Source: Longimicrobium sp. (GTDB taxonomy: Bacteria > Gemmatimonadota > Gemmatimonadetes > Longimicrobiales > Longimicrobiaceae). Taken from it: 52,413 nucleotides of DNA. Below the pieces are notes generated by a model that was given only the letters and a program-made list of their open reading frames with translations, was not told the DNA's origin and did not search any database. How positions within the stretch are numbered: position 1 is the stretch's first letter; each line of letters opens with the position of its first letter. The DNA is taken from contig DASVQP010000037.1 in NCBI GenBank assembly GCA_036389135.1, positions 1-52,413 on the forward strand. Reading direction: 5' to 3'. A program made the position numbers and the translations under genes. Below are positions 27,363 through 35,175 of the stretch, in pieces.

Positions 27363-28520
27363 CTACCGTGCCGTCACCAGCTCGCTGCCGCGGACGATGC
27401 CGATGACGACCGGCTTCTCCACGACATCGCCGTTCTCGTCGAACTTGATGGTGCCGCTGACGCCGTCGAACGCCGGGGACCCGCCGGGGCGGCCGACCTG
27501 CTCGAGGTAGGCGCGGATCGCCTCTCGGTTCGGGCCCACCTCGTTGATGGCCCTATGGAGGAGATAGACGATGTCGTAGGTCTGCGCCGCGCGGTGGTCC
27601 GGCGACGTGTTATAGCGCGCGCGGAAAGCGGTGACGAACTTCCGCGCCGCGGGCGTGTTGAGGTCCGGCAGGAACGCGGAGCTCACGAACACACCCTCCC
27701 CCACCCCGCGCGCGTCCTTGACCCCGGTAAGCCCGTCCGCCCCCAGAATGGGGCCGGTGTAGCCCAGCCGGCGCGCGGCCTGGATGATGGACACACCCGC
27801 GTCGGCCTGCCCACCGATGACCAGCGCGTCGGCGCCGCGGCGGATGGCGCGCGTCAGGTAGGGGTCCAGCGCCGCCGGGTTCTTGAGGATGTCGGGAAGG
27901 TAGGGGTCGGTCGAGACGATCTGCCCGCCCTGGCGGCGGAAGGCGGCCTCGAAAGTCGAAGTCACCCCCTGCCCGTACTCGTCGTTGGCGTAGATCACCG
28001 CCGCCTTGCTGCTCCCCAGCCGCTCGCGCGCGTGTCGCGCCAGGGCGGGCGAGAACTCCAGGTCGGTGGGGGTCACGCGAAAGGTCCACGGGCCCGCGCC
28101 GGTGAGCGCCGGCGCGCTCGACGCCGGAGAGATCTGCACGACCGGATCGCCGCCGATGCTGTCGTGCATGCCGGCGGGCATGTTGTAGATGGGTGCCGCC
28201 TTGATCGACACGGCCGAGTTCACGTGCCCGATCACCGCCACCACCTTTTCGTTCTCGCGCAGGTCCTGCGCGACTTCGATCCCCTTCGCCTCGCTGCGCT
28301 CGTCGTCACGGATCTCGAGCGCGAAGGTAAATCCATCGTTCCCTTCGGCTCTGTTGATCTCGTCCACGGCCATCCTGGCGGCCATCTCCACGGACTTGCC
28401 GTTGGCCGCCTGCAGGGGCGCGGCTACGCCCAGCACGATGGTCTCTTTCTCCCGGCCGCACGCAGCGAGGGAGAGCACCGCGAGGGCGGCGACTGCGAAT
28501 ATCGAGGGCAGCGCTTTCAT
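27363..28520 (-). CDS. Substrate-binding lipoprotein of the branched-chain amino acid (LivJ-like) family
   Basis: A 385-residue type I periplasmic-binding protein. A lipoprotein signal with lipobox LSLAAC puts the lipidated Cys at residue 21. The mature part follows the LivJ pattern: VLGVAAPLQAANGKSVEMAARMAVDEIN, VVAVIGHVNS, AVIYANDEYGQG, and YTGPILGADGL. It would bind a small amino acid or amide-like ligand at the outer side of the inner membrane. No permease or ATPase genes are adjacent, so it is an orphan here. It starts 16 bp after a small HTH gene on the same strand, so the two form an operon, suggesting sensing as well as transport. Confidence 0.9.
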   Translation of the reverse strand: MKALPSIFAVAALAVLSLAACGREKETIVLGVAAPLQAANGKSVEMAARMAVDEINRAEGNDGFTFALEIRDDERSEAKGIEVAQDLRENEKVVAVIGHVNSAVSIKAAPIYNMPAGMHDSIGGDPVVQISPASSAPALTGAGPWTFRVTPTDLEFSPALARHARERLGSSKAAVIYANDEYGQGVTSTFEAAFRRQGGQIVSTDPYLPDILKNPAALDPYLTRAIRRGADALVIGGQADAGVSIIQAARRLGYTGPILGADGLTGVKDARGVGEGVFVSSAFLPDLNTPAARKFVTAFRARYNTSPDHRAAQTYDIVYLLHRAINEVGPNREAIRAYLEQVGRPGGSPAFDGVSGTIKFDENGDVVEKPVVIGIVRGSELVTAR

Positions 28521-28536
28521 GTCGATGCGGGGGGTT

Positions 28537-28935
28537 CTACGGGATTGGACCTTCGGAAGCGGAATTGAGAGCGCTCCGGGCCTCCACCAGCCAGGCGGGA
28601 CGGGCGCCGTCGTCGAAGGCGGCCTCCAGCACGGCCACCAGCCGCTCCACCGCTTCCGGGTGGCGGCGCGGAGGGAGCGCACCCGCGAACAGGCGAAGGA
28701 CGGCGAGCGCCGTTTCGGCAGTCGGGGGCTCGCCCGCGACGGCCTTGTCGAACGCCCAGCGCTCCAGTTTCCGGCAGGTAGCATCCGACGGGGCACTCCC
28801 GGCCAGGAACTTCTGAAGGCCGGTCGGGCTCATCCCCACCTGGCGGGCCGCGTGCCTCAGCGACCTCGCGCTCACCTGCCGCTCGACCGCTTCGCGCAGG
28901 CGGGCCAGCGGTGCGGCCCCATCGTTCGACGCCAT
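28537..28935 (-). CDS. Small helix-turn-helix protein
   Basis: A 132-residue protein of unknown family. SLRHAARQVGMSPTGLQKFLAG (residues about 25-46) has the look of an XRE/LacI-type helix-turn-helix, and the C-terminal half is helical with no recognised domain. ATG at 28935. Its start codon overlaps the minus-35 of a plus-strand promoter, and its own likely promoter overlaps the same minus-10 region, so it is placed to control both directions. It is followed at 16 bp by the substrate-binding lipoprotein gene. Confidence 0.65.
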   Translation of the reverse strand: MASNDGAAPLARLREAVERQVSARSLRHAARQVGMSPTGLQKFLAGSAPSDATCRKLERWAFDKAVAGEPPTAETALAVLRLFAGALPPRRHPEAVERLVAVLEAAFDDGARPAWLVEARSALNSASEGPIP

Positions 28936-28963
28936 TGACGCGCTCGATCCAAGGGGCTATACT
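28935..28963 (+). promoter_or_regulatory. Near-consensus sigma70 promoter for the TPR-like gene
   Basis: TTGACG (28935-28940) and TATACT (28958-28963) are separated by 17 bases. Transcription would start about 28970 and give a leader of about 170 bases before the ATG at 29142. It is the best match to the sigma70 consensus seen in the window. Confidence 0.75.
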
Positions 28964-28985
28964 GCGCCCGTCTACTCTGTCTACT
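28956..28985 (-). promoter_or_regulatory. Overlapping divergent promoter and direct-repeat operator candidate
   Basis: On the minus strand TAGACA (28978-28983) and TATAGC (28956-28961) are 16 bases apart and would drive the HTH gene. Two direct GTCTACT copies at 28970-28976 and 28979-28985, nine bases apart, overlap this promoter and the start of the opposite transcript. They are a plausible binding site for the HTH protein. Confidence 0.5.
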
Positions 28986-29141
28986 TTTGGGTGGGATCTC
29001 TGTGCAAGAGTACATTGGGGGAGGCTCCTCCCGCAAGGGTACACCGCGCAGAGACGGCTGGAAGCGCGCTCGGGGGCGCGCCCGGCCAACCCGGCTCCCC
29101 GCACCCGCCCTCGCGGCGCGGCGCCTTACCCGGAGGCACTC

Positions 29142-30359
29142 ATGGACCCGACGACACCACGTAGCGCGCGATTACGCGCGCGCACTCCGCGCCGTAACAC
29201 AGTGCGACGCTGGTGCATACCTCCCGCCATTCTTCGCGAGCCAGACGAGACCCTGGAGGGCACGGGGATCCTGGAAGAGCTGCGCGGCGAGGTGGGGCTC
29301 CTCCTCTGGCACTCGCTGCGCGACGTGACGCTGTGGGCCGAAGTCGCGCCAGAGGAGCGCCCGGCGCTCTTCGCCGCGCCGGCGGCGGCGGAGCGGCTGA
29401 GGCTGCTGCGCGCGGCGGCGGTGGAGCCCGCGCTGGAGGTCTCGCTCACCACGCTGGCGGCGCTGGTGGGGAACCCGGCCGGCGCCAGCTCCGAAATCGT
29501 GACGCTGGTGTGCCTCCAGGTGTCGCGCTGGGCGCAGGAGCAGGGCGCGCCCAACACCTCGCTCGCGTTTGCGCAGGCGGGCGCGCTGGCGTCGCCCGAG
29601 GATGCGTCCGCGGCGCTTGCCGTGGGGGTGCTGGCACTCCACTTCCGCCGCCTTGCGCGCGCGGAGACGTGGCTGAGGCGGACGATCGGCCTGGCGCGGC
29701 GGCGGCGGGACTGGGCCTCGTACGCGCAGGCTTGGGTGGAGCTCGGGCGGCTCCAGACCAGGCGCGGCTCCGCGGAGGCGGCACGGCGCGCCCTGATCAA
29801 GGGGACGCGCGCCAGCAGGCGGCACGGGCTTCTTGCCATCCGCGCGACCGCACTGCACGGCCTTTTCTTGCTCGCCCTGGAGTCGGGCGACTACGAGGAT
29901 GCGGAGCGTTTCGCGCGCCTGGCGATGCGCGCGTACGGCCGCGGGCACGCGCGGCAGTCGGAGCTTCAGCACGACCTCGCACGACTGTGGGTGCTCCGCG
30001 GCACCTTCGAGCGGGCGCTTCCCGCGCTCCAGCGGCTCCTCCCCACGCGCGTGCAGCCGGGCGAGCGGGTGACCACGCTGGCGCTCCTGGCGCGCGTGGC
30101 CGCGGGGCTGGGGAACCGCCCGCTCTACCAGGAGGCGTGGTGGGACGCGTGGACCATCGTGGAGCGCGGCGGAGACGACGAGACGCTCGCCCGCGCCCTG
30201 GTGGACATGGCGCACGCATCCTCCCTGCTGCGCGATGCGCCGCGGCTGGACCAGGCGTGCCGCCACGTTCTGCGCGGCCCGCTGCGCCGCGTGGACCCGC
30301 GCGTTCTGGCGGAGGTGGAGGAGCTGGCGTCCGCGCTGCGGGCGCCCGCGGCGACATGA
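29142..30359 (+). CDS. TPR-like helical repeat protein
   Basis: About 405 residues, no signal peptide, almost entirely helical. Repeat-like pairs occur in the middle (ALAVGVLALHFRRLARAETWLRRTIGLARRRRDW, then YAQAWVELGRL, then ALHGLFLLALESGDYEDAERFARLAMRAYG), consistent with divergent TPR units from about residue 165 on. The N-terminal 120 residues form a separate domain that is repeated in the next gene. ATG at 29142 with GGAGG five bases upstream. It is not a known family to me. It is divergent from the HTH/lipoprotein pair. Confidence 0.6.
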   Translation: MDPTTPRSARLRARTPRRNTVRRWCIPPAILREPDETLEGTGILEELRGEVGLLLWHSLRDVTLWAEVAPEERPALFAAPAAAERLRLLRAAAVEPALEVSLTTLAALVGNPAGASSEIVTLVCLQVSRWAQEQGAPNTSLAFAQAGALASPEDASAALAVGVLALHFRRLARAETWLRRTIGLARRRRDWASYAQAWVELGRLQTRRGSAEAARRALIKGTRASRRHGLLAIRATALHGLFLLALESGDYEDAERFARLAMRAYGRGHARQSELQHDLARLWVLRGTFERALPALQRLLPTRVQPGERVTTLALLARVAAGLGNRPLYQEAWWDAWTIVERGGDDETLARALVDMAHASSLLRDAPRLDQACRHVLRGPLRRVDPRVLAEVEELASALRAPAAT

Positions 30360-30757
30360 TCTTCCTCGCCCGCGTCCCGCCCCCCGCCGTCTCCCCCCGC
30401 AACGGCGAGGACGAGGTGGTGGAGGGGGGTCTGCTGGTGGCGGAGCTGGGCGCGACGGCGGGGGTCGCGGTGTGGACGGCGTTGCGCGATGCGCGCGCGT
30501 GGCGAGCCCGCGGCGCCCCTCTGGATGAGCAGGGACGGCTCGGCGCGCTGCGCGGGGTGCGCCTGCCGCAGGAGCTGTGGGCGCCGCTCGCCGTCTTCGC
30601 CTGCCTGGGCGACGGCATCGGGGCGGGCGACGAGGCGCGCCTCCTCCACGCCTCCCGCCGCATCGCCGGCTGGGCCGAGTCCAACCGCGCCTACCGCACC
30701 GCCCTCGCCTGGGAGGCGCTCATCGCCACGGCGTGGCCGCGCGGGGTGGGATATTGA
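30356..30757 (+). CDS. Truncated paralogue of the N-terminal domain of the TPR-like protein
   Basis: A 133-residue protein whose ATGA start overlaps the stop of the previous gene. Aligned by eye with the preceding protein, PPPAVSPRNGEDEVVEGGLL, VAVWTALRDARAW and SRRIAGWAESNRAYRTALAW match PPAILREPDETLEGTGILEE, LLLWHSLRDVTLW and SRWAQEQGAPNTSLAFAQAG in order. It ends at the point where the TPR region would start, with a repeat array just after. It is either a tandem duplicate cut short or a genuine one-domain partner. Confidence 0.6.
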   Translation: MIFLARVPPPAVSPRNGEDEVVEGGLLVAELGATAGVAVWTALRDARAWRARGAPLDEQGRLGALRGVRLPQELWAPLAVFACLGDGIGAGDEARLLHASRRIAGWAESNRAYRTALAWEALIATAWPRGVGY

Positions 30758-30769
30758 CCGGGTGCGGCG

Positions 30770-30979
30770 GGAGATAGGGCGGCGAGGATGACAGATGTCG
30801 AGGAAGGGCAAAGGCGGGCAGACACGCAGGTCTGCTCCTACGAGGGCGCGGTGTGAGAAGGGGCGGCGGTGCGGTTGCGGGCACGGGCAGCCACGTGGGG
30901 CGGCCCCTACGACGTTCGGGTGTTTGGGCGGGCGGCGGTGCAGGGGCGGACACGGGCGCGCGATAAATCGCGCTCCTAC
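30770..30979 (-). repeat. Family C hairpin-cassette array, three units
   Basis: This fills most of the 334 bp gap between the truncated paralogue and the lipoprotein gene. On the minus strand units start at 30979 (stem CGCGCGAT/ATCGCGC), 30910 (CCGCCCC/GGCTGCC) and 30841 (GCAGAC/GTCTGC), spaced 69 and 69 bp. Two units have GTAGGAGC in place of GTAGGGGC. Stem order is different from the arrays at 12118 and 27094. A family B hairpin lies beside it. Confidence 0.85.
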
Positions 30980-31004
30980 CGATTCGTGCGCACCGCATTG
31001 ATCC

Positions 31005-31078
31005 ATGCATACGCCCCTCCCCCAGGTAGTTATTGGGGGAGGGGCCGCGAGGTGACGAGCGGGGGAGGGGGCCTTCCC
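31005..31078. repeat. Family B hairpin repeat at the 3' end of a lipoprotein gene
   Basis: GCCCCTCCCCC (31013-31023) and GGGGGAGGGGC (31035-31045), followed by GCGAGGTGACGAGCGGGGGA. It ends about 15 bp from the stop of the minus-strand lipoprotein gene. Confidence 0.85.
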
Positions 31079-31091
31079 CGGGCCTTCCCCC

Positions 31092-31628
31092 CTACGGCGT
31101 GTTGCCCGGGCAGTTCTTCATCAGCTGCTTCTCCGTAAGACGCCATTGGCCGCCCTCCTTGCGGTAGCGCAGGCGCCAGGTGCGGTCGCAGATCACGGTG
31201 GGGAAGGTGCGCCGGTCCGTGGTGTAGCCGACGACGATCAGGGTGATCTGGTCGCGGGTGTAGCGCACGACGTTGGGGGAGACGTAGTTGCCGTACTCGC
31301 GCACCCACGTTCCGCCGAGGCCGCCCCGCTCCTCTTCGTCGATCAGGAGCACCTGCCGGGGATCGGCGATGCGTGGCTTGCCGAGGATCTCCATCAGGTT
31401 CGCCACGCGGATGCTGTCGCCGGTCACCTGGCGGGCACGGACGGCGAAGCCCTTCACGTCCACCCAATTCGGCCCGTCGGAGGGACGGCCGAGCATGTGG
31501 GTGCGCGAGTCCTGCTGGATGAAGGAGATCACCTGGCGCGTGACGGCGATGTAGTCTTCCTGCGTCGGGCGCGGGCCGGTGCACGAGGTCAGGATGAGGA
31601 GTGCCAGGACGGATGCGGCTCGCTTCAT
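31092..31628 (-). CDS. Small putative lipoprotein of unknown function
   Basis: A 178-residue protein with a lipoprotein signal: MKRAASVLALLILTSC, lipidated Cys at residue 16. The mature part has an alpha/beta look with several beta-strand segments (ITLIVVGYTTDRRTF, TWRLRYRKEGGQWRL) that resemble a cystatin- or NTF2-like fold, but I cannot assign a family. ATG at 31628. The frame is open further upstream without a signal sequence, so this start is preferred. A family B hairpin follows the stop. Confidence 0.65.
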   Translation of the reverse strand: MKRAASVLALLILTSCTGPRPTQEDYIAVTRQVISFIQQDSRTHMLGRPSDGPNWVDVKGFAVRARQVTGDSIRVANLMEILGKPRIADPRQVLLIDEEERGGLGGTWVREYGNYVSPNVVRYTRDQITLIVVGYTTDRRTFPTVICDRTWRLRYRKEGGQWRLTEKQLMKNCPGNTP

Positions 31629-31782
31629 GGTCTGCGCGCGGAACGGGTTGGAGAAACGGGGTCCGGGTGGAACGATACACCCGCGGGCGCGCCGCGCAAC
31701 CGCCCGCCCTCCCGCGGGCGGGCGCGCGGGGCTACGTTGTGCGCGCAAGGAGCGCCCGGCACCCACCCGCACGCGAGCACCG

Positions 31783-32055
31783 ATGAAGTTCTGGAGACTG
31801 ACCCCCCGCCACGACACGCTCTGGTGGTGCGTGGACGGCAAGGACCCCTGGACGCCCTACTCCAACCGCGCCTTCGGCTTCGTGGTGCGCGCCGCCGACG
31901 AGGAGGAGGCCCGCTTCCTGGCCCACCAGGCCGGCGGCGACGAGAACGCCGCGATCGACGGGATTCGTCCCTGGCTGGACGACAGCTACTCCCGGTGCGA
32001 GGAGCTGGGCGACGATGGGCCGGGCGAAGTCCTGATGGTGAACTTCAGGCTCTGA
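31783..32055 (+). CDS. Small soluble protein of unknown function
   Basis: A 90-residue protein starting MKFWRLTPRHDTLWWCVDGKDPWTPY, rich in Trp and acidic residues (RAADEEEARFLAHQAGGDEN). No signal peptide or membrane segment. GC-rich third positions in this frame support coding. ATG at 31783 with AAGGAG further upstream (31747-31752), too distant for a standard ribosome site; GAGCACCG lies directly before it. No family recognised. Confidence 0.6.
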   Translation: MKFWRLTPRHDTLWWCVDGKDPWTPYSNRAFGFVVRAADEEEARFLAHQAGGDENAAIDGIRPWLDDSYSRCEELGDDGPGEVLMVNFRL

Positions 32056-32157
32056 GCGGGGCGGAGTGAAACCAGTGGAGCGGACGCACCGTAGCACCGT
32101 CCAAGGGGGAACACTCCCTCTCCACCGCGATTCGCGAACTCCACACGTGAGGCACAT

Positions 32158-32364
32158 ATGCTGGAACAGATTCACGCCGCCCCCGAAGACCGCCGCTCCA
32201 CGCACATCGCGCTCTCGCTCGGCGCCATCTCGTTCGGCGGGCTCGCCATGGCGGACGCACTCGTGGCCCACTCCCCGGCCGTCGCCGCGCTGGGCACCCT
32301 GATCGCCACGGGCGGCGCCATCGCGCTCGGATGGGTTCGCCGCACTCCGGTGCGCACCGACTGA
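32158..32364 (+). CDS. Small hydrophobic protein, one or two membrane helices
   Basis: A 68-residue protein. Residues about 18-60 are hydrophobic (IALSLGAISFGGLAMADALV and VAALGTLIATGGAIALGWV), consistent with two short membrane helices or a hairpin, followed by a basic tail RRTPVRTD. ATG at 32158 preceded by GTGAGG six to eleven bases upstream. A family D inverted repeat begins nine bases after its stop. Function unknown. Confidence 0.6.
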   Translation: MLEQIHAAPEDRRSTHIALSLGAISFGGLAMADALVAHSPAVAALGTLIATGGAIALGWVRRTPVRTD

Positions 32365-32372
32365 AAAGCGCC

Positions 32373-32459
32373 TCACACAGAGACACGGAGTCAACGGCAA
32401 GAAGAACGAAGAGGGGTTCTTTGTGGCTTGCAGTTCTCCTCCGTGTCCTCTCTGTGTGA
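32373..32459. repeat. Family D inverted repeat (MITE-like), copy 1
   Basis: 87 bp with terminal inverted repeats TCACACAGAGACACGGAG (32373-32390) and CTCCGTGTCCTCTCTGTGTG (32439-32458). The interior contains a purine-rich tract then GGGGTTCTTTGTGGCTTGC. Copies at 41446-41529 and 46928-46997. Confidence 0.85.
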
Positions 32460-32479
32460 TGCTTTTTCTTTGATGACCG

Positions 32480-32515
32480 AGAGGGGCCCGACGCACCGCG
32501 CCGGGCCCCTCTTTT
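32480..32515 (+). terminator. Rho-independent terminator
   Basis: AGAGGGGCCCG (32480-32490) pairs with CGGGCCCCTCT (32502-32512), followed by TTTT on the plus strand. It sits between the small membrane protein gene and the convergent dehydrogenase gene. Confidence 0.85.
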
Positions 32516-32533
32516 CATCCATCAACCGCGGGA

Positions 32534-33589
32534 TCAGACGTAGGTGCGCTGGATGCGGCCGACGGACTCGATGCGGCGCTCGGCGATCTCGTCGGCGGCG
32601 ACGTAGGTGGGGATGCCCTCCGCCTCGGCCAGCTCAAAGATCTGCACGAGCGTGGTGTAGATGTCGCCCGCCTTGCGCATGGAGCGCTCGGCCGTCCACC
32701 CGTTCAGCTCGCCGTACACGTTGATCAGGCCGCCAGCGTTGATCACGTAGTCCGGGGCGTACAGGATGCCGCGGCGGTGCAGCTCGTCGCCGTGGCGCGC
32801 CTCGGCGAGGACGTTGTTCGCCGCGCCGGCCACGATGCTGGCCTTGAGCAGCGGGATCGTCTCGTCGTTGATGGTGGCGCCCAGCGCGCTCGGGGCGTAG
32901 ATGTCCGCCTCGGCGCCGTAGATGGCGTCCAGGCCCACGGACCGCGCGCCGAACTCCTCCACCACGCGCCCCACGCGCTCCTGGTCGATGTCGGTTACGA
33001 TGAGCTGCGCGCCTTCGGAGGCCAGGTACTGGCAGAGGTAGTAGCCCACGTGGCCGACGCCCTGCACGCTCACCGTCTTTCCGGCGAGCTCGAATGAGCC
33101 GAACTTCACGAACGCCGCCGCCTTGATCCCCTGGTACACGCCGTACGCCGTCACCGGCGACGGGTCGCCCGAGGCGCCGTGGCGGCCGGTGACGCTCTCC
33201 GTCTCCATCGCCACGAACTCCATGTCGTCCGGCGAGGTGCCCACGTCCTCGGCGGTGATGTAGCGGCCCTTGAGCGTCTCCACGAAGCGGCCGTGGGCGC
33301 GGAAGATCTCCTCGCGGCGCGTGGTCTTGGGGTCGCCCACGATGACGGACTTGCCGCCGCCCAGGTTGAGCCCCGCCACCGCCGCCTTGTACGTCATCCC
33401 GCGCGACAGGCGCAGGGCGTCGATGAAGGCCTCCTCGTCCGAGGCGTAGTTCCAGAAGCGCGTGCCGCCCAGCGCCGGCCCGAGCACGGTGTTGTGGATG
33501 GCAATGATCCCCTTGTACCCGCACGACGGCTCGTAGCAGAAGACGACCTGCTCGTGCTCGTGCTCGCCGATCATCGAAAACAGTTCCAT
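32534..33589 (-). CDS. Glu/Leu/Phe/Val dehydrogenase, leucine dehydrogenase type
   Basis: A 351-residue amino acid dehydrogenase. GLNLGGGKSVIVGDP carries the substrate and catalytic Lys region, MTYKAAVAGL the second Lys, and GVGHVGYYLCQYLASEG the NAD-binding Rossmann glycines. Length and sequence are those of leucine/phenylalanine/valine dehydrogenases rather than the longer glutamate enzymes. It would reversibly deaminate a branched-chain or aromatic amino acid with NAD. ATG at 33589; the longer open frame upstream is a shadow of the next gene. It sits next to acyl-CoA oxidation genes, which fits catabolism of branched-chain acids. Confidence 0.9.
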   Translation of the reverse strand: MELFSMIGEHEHEQVVFCYEPSCGYKGIIAIHNTVLGPALGGTRFWNYASDEEAFIDALRLSRGMTYKAAVAGLNLGGGKSVIVGDPKTTRREEIFRAHGRFVETLKGRYITAEDVGTSPDDMEFVAMETESVTGRHGASGDPSPVTAYGVYQGIKAAAFVKFGSFELAGKTVSVQGVGHVGYYLCQYLASEGAQLIVTDIDQERVGRVVEEFGARSVGLDAIYGAEADIYAPSALGATINDETIPLLKASIVAGAANNVLAEARHGDELHRRGILYAPDYVINAGGLINVYGELNGWTAERSMRKAGDIYTTLVQIFELAEAEGIPTYVAADEIAERRIESVGRIQRTYV

Positions 33590-33696
33590 GCCCTGGCTCA
33601 GTGCAGAAGTGCTTGAAGTGCGTGAGTGCCCGGGCATCCTTCCCCTGGCTCCTTCACGTGCCGGCGCGACGATTGGGTCGCGAGCCGCGCGGTAAC

Positions 33697-34839
33697 CTAC
33701 TGCCGGTACAGCTCCCGCGCGATAACCGTGCGCTGGACCTCGCTGGTCCCCTCGTAGATCTCGGTGACCTTGGCGTCGCGAAAGAGCCGCTCCACCGGGT
33801 ACTCCTTCACGTAGCCGTATCCTCCGTGCACCTGCACCGCGTCCGTAGCCACGCTCATGGCCGCCTCGCTGGCGTACAGCTTGGCCATGGACGCCAGCAT
33901 GCGGACGGGCTCCCCGGCATCCTTGGCGGCGGCGGCGCGGTGGGTGAGCGCGCGCGCGGCCTCCACGCGGAGCGCCATGTTGGCCAGCTTCCACCCCAGC
34001 CCCTGGAACTCGCGGATGGAGGTGCCGAACTGCTTCCGCTCGTCCGCGTACGACAGCGAGTGCTCCAGCGCCGCCTGCGCGATCCCGGTGGCCAGCGCGG
34101 CGATCCCCATCCGCCCGTTGTCCAGCCCCTGGAGTGCGTAGATCAGCCCCATCGCCGGATCGCCGAGGAGCTGGTCGTCGGGGACGAAGAGGTCGCGGAA
34201 GGCGATCCCCACCGTCTCCGAGGCGCGCTGCCCCATCTTGTCTTCCTTCTTGCCGACCAGGTACCCCTCGGCATCGGTGGGGACGATGAAGGCGCCGATC
34301 CCCTTGGAGCCCTTGCGGTCACCGGGGGTGTCGGTGCGGGCCATCGCCACCATCACGTCGCCGAAGCCGCCGTTGGTGATCCACGCCTTGGCGCCGTTCA
34401 GCACCCACCCTCCGTCCGTCTTCACTGCCTGCGCCGAGAGCGAGGCCGCGTCCGACCCCGCGTCCGCCTCGGAGAGGGCGAAGCCGCCCAGCAGCTCGCC
34501 GCGCGCCATGGGGCGCAGCCAGCGCTCCTTTTGCGCGTCGGTGCCGTGCGCCAGGATCATCTGGGTGGGGAGCGAGTTGTGGACGCTCATCGCCACCGCC
34601 ACCGACGCATCGCCGCGCGCGATCTCCTCCAGGGCGATCAGGTAGGTGGTGGCGTCCATCCCCAGCCCGTCCCACTCCTCGGGGATCAGCATCCCCAGGA
34701 AGCCGAGCTCGCCCAGGCTGCCGATCACCTCGCGGGGGAAGTGCGCGTCGCGGTCCCACTCTTCCGCGTGCGGCCGCAGCTCGCCGTCGGCGAACTCGCG
34801 GGCCAGATCGCGGATCTGCTGCTGCTCGGGTGTCATCAA
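33697..34839 (-). CDS. Acyl-CoA dehydrogenase
   Basis: A 380-residue FAD enzyme of standard length. FALSEADAGSDAASL is the first acyl-CoA dehydrogenase signature and QVHGGYGYVKEYPVERLFRDAKVTEIYEGTSEVQ is the second, including the Glu of IYEGTSE that serves as catalytic base in short-chain and butyryl-CoA types. It removes two hydrogens from acyl-CoA and passes electrons to ETF. ATG at 34839. It is between the leucine-type dehydrogenase and 3-hydroxyacyl-CoA dehydrogenase genes, forming a fatty or branched acid oxidation set. Confidence 0.93.
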   Translation of the reverse strand: MMTPEQQQIRDLAREFADGELRPHAEEWDRDAHFPREVIGSLGELGFLGMLIPEEWDGLGMDATTYLIALEEIARGDASVAVAMSVHNSLPTQMILAHGTDAQKERWLRPMARGELLGGFALSEADAGSDAASLSAQAVKTDGGWVLNGAKAWITNGGFGDVMVAMARTDTPGDRKGSKGIGAFIVPTDAEGYLVGKKEDKMGQRASETVGIAFRDLFVPDDQLLGDPAMGLIYALQGLDNGRMGIAALATGIAQAALEHSLSYADERKQFGTSIREFQGLGWKLANMALRVEAARALTHRAAAAKDAGEPVRMLASMAKLYASEAAMSVATDAVQVHGGYGYVKEYPVERLFRDAKVTEIYEGTSEVQRTVIARELYRQ

Positions 34840-34858
34840 AACGGTTGCAAGGGTGATC

Positions 34859-35092
34859 TCACGCGTCGGGCGCGTAGAAGCGGAGCAGCCCGCAGCGGAC
34901 GCAGCGTAGCGTCACGATGGGGCGGCGTGCGCGGTTCTTCTCGTTCAGGCCGGCATTCATCCCCAGGAAGCGCGCCATCTCGGGCGCGCCCTCGACCCAC
35001 TCCGCCACGCTGCTGACGTTGTAGTCTCCGCGGTCCGCGACGTAGCCTTCTTCCATCCGTCCACCGCACTCGGTGCAGGGTTTCGATGCCAT
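34859..35092 (-). CDS. Small zinc-ribbon protein
   Basis: A 77-residue protein with two CxxC knuckles: CTECGGRM at residues 6-13 and CVRCGLLRFY near the C terminus, with a 50-residue middle part. This arrangement fits the small DUF6487-like zinc-ribbon proteins of unknown function. ATG at 35092. It lies 19 bp ahead of the acyl-CoA dehydrogenase gene on the same strand and may share its transcript. Confidence 0.75.
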   Translation of the reverse strand: MASKPCTECGGRMEEGYVADRGDYNVSSVAEWVEGAPEMARFLGMNAGLNEKNRARRPIVTLRCVRCGLLRFYAPDA

Positions 35093-35102
35093 GCCGGGCT
35101 CC

Positions 35103-35175
35103 AGGGATTAGGGATTAGGGATTAGGGAAAAGCCTGGGCGGCGCGGCGCGGTCACTAATCCCTATTCCCTGTTCC
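35103..35175. repeat. Inverted heptamer arrays (GGGATTA)
   Basis: Three copies of GGGATTA at 35104-35128, then a GC-rich loop, then CTAATCCCTATTCCC reading in the opposite sense from 35154 to the stop of the hydroxyacyl-CoA dehydrogenase gene. The two sides can pair to form a long hairpin at that gene's 3' end. Confidence 0.8.

Noticed and set aside
30795-31138. Small open frames within the repeat array near 31 kb
   Set aside because: They are translations of family B and C repeats (WGGPY, QTRRSAPT-like peptides) seen at every array.
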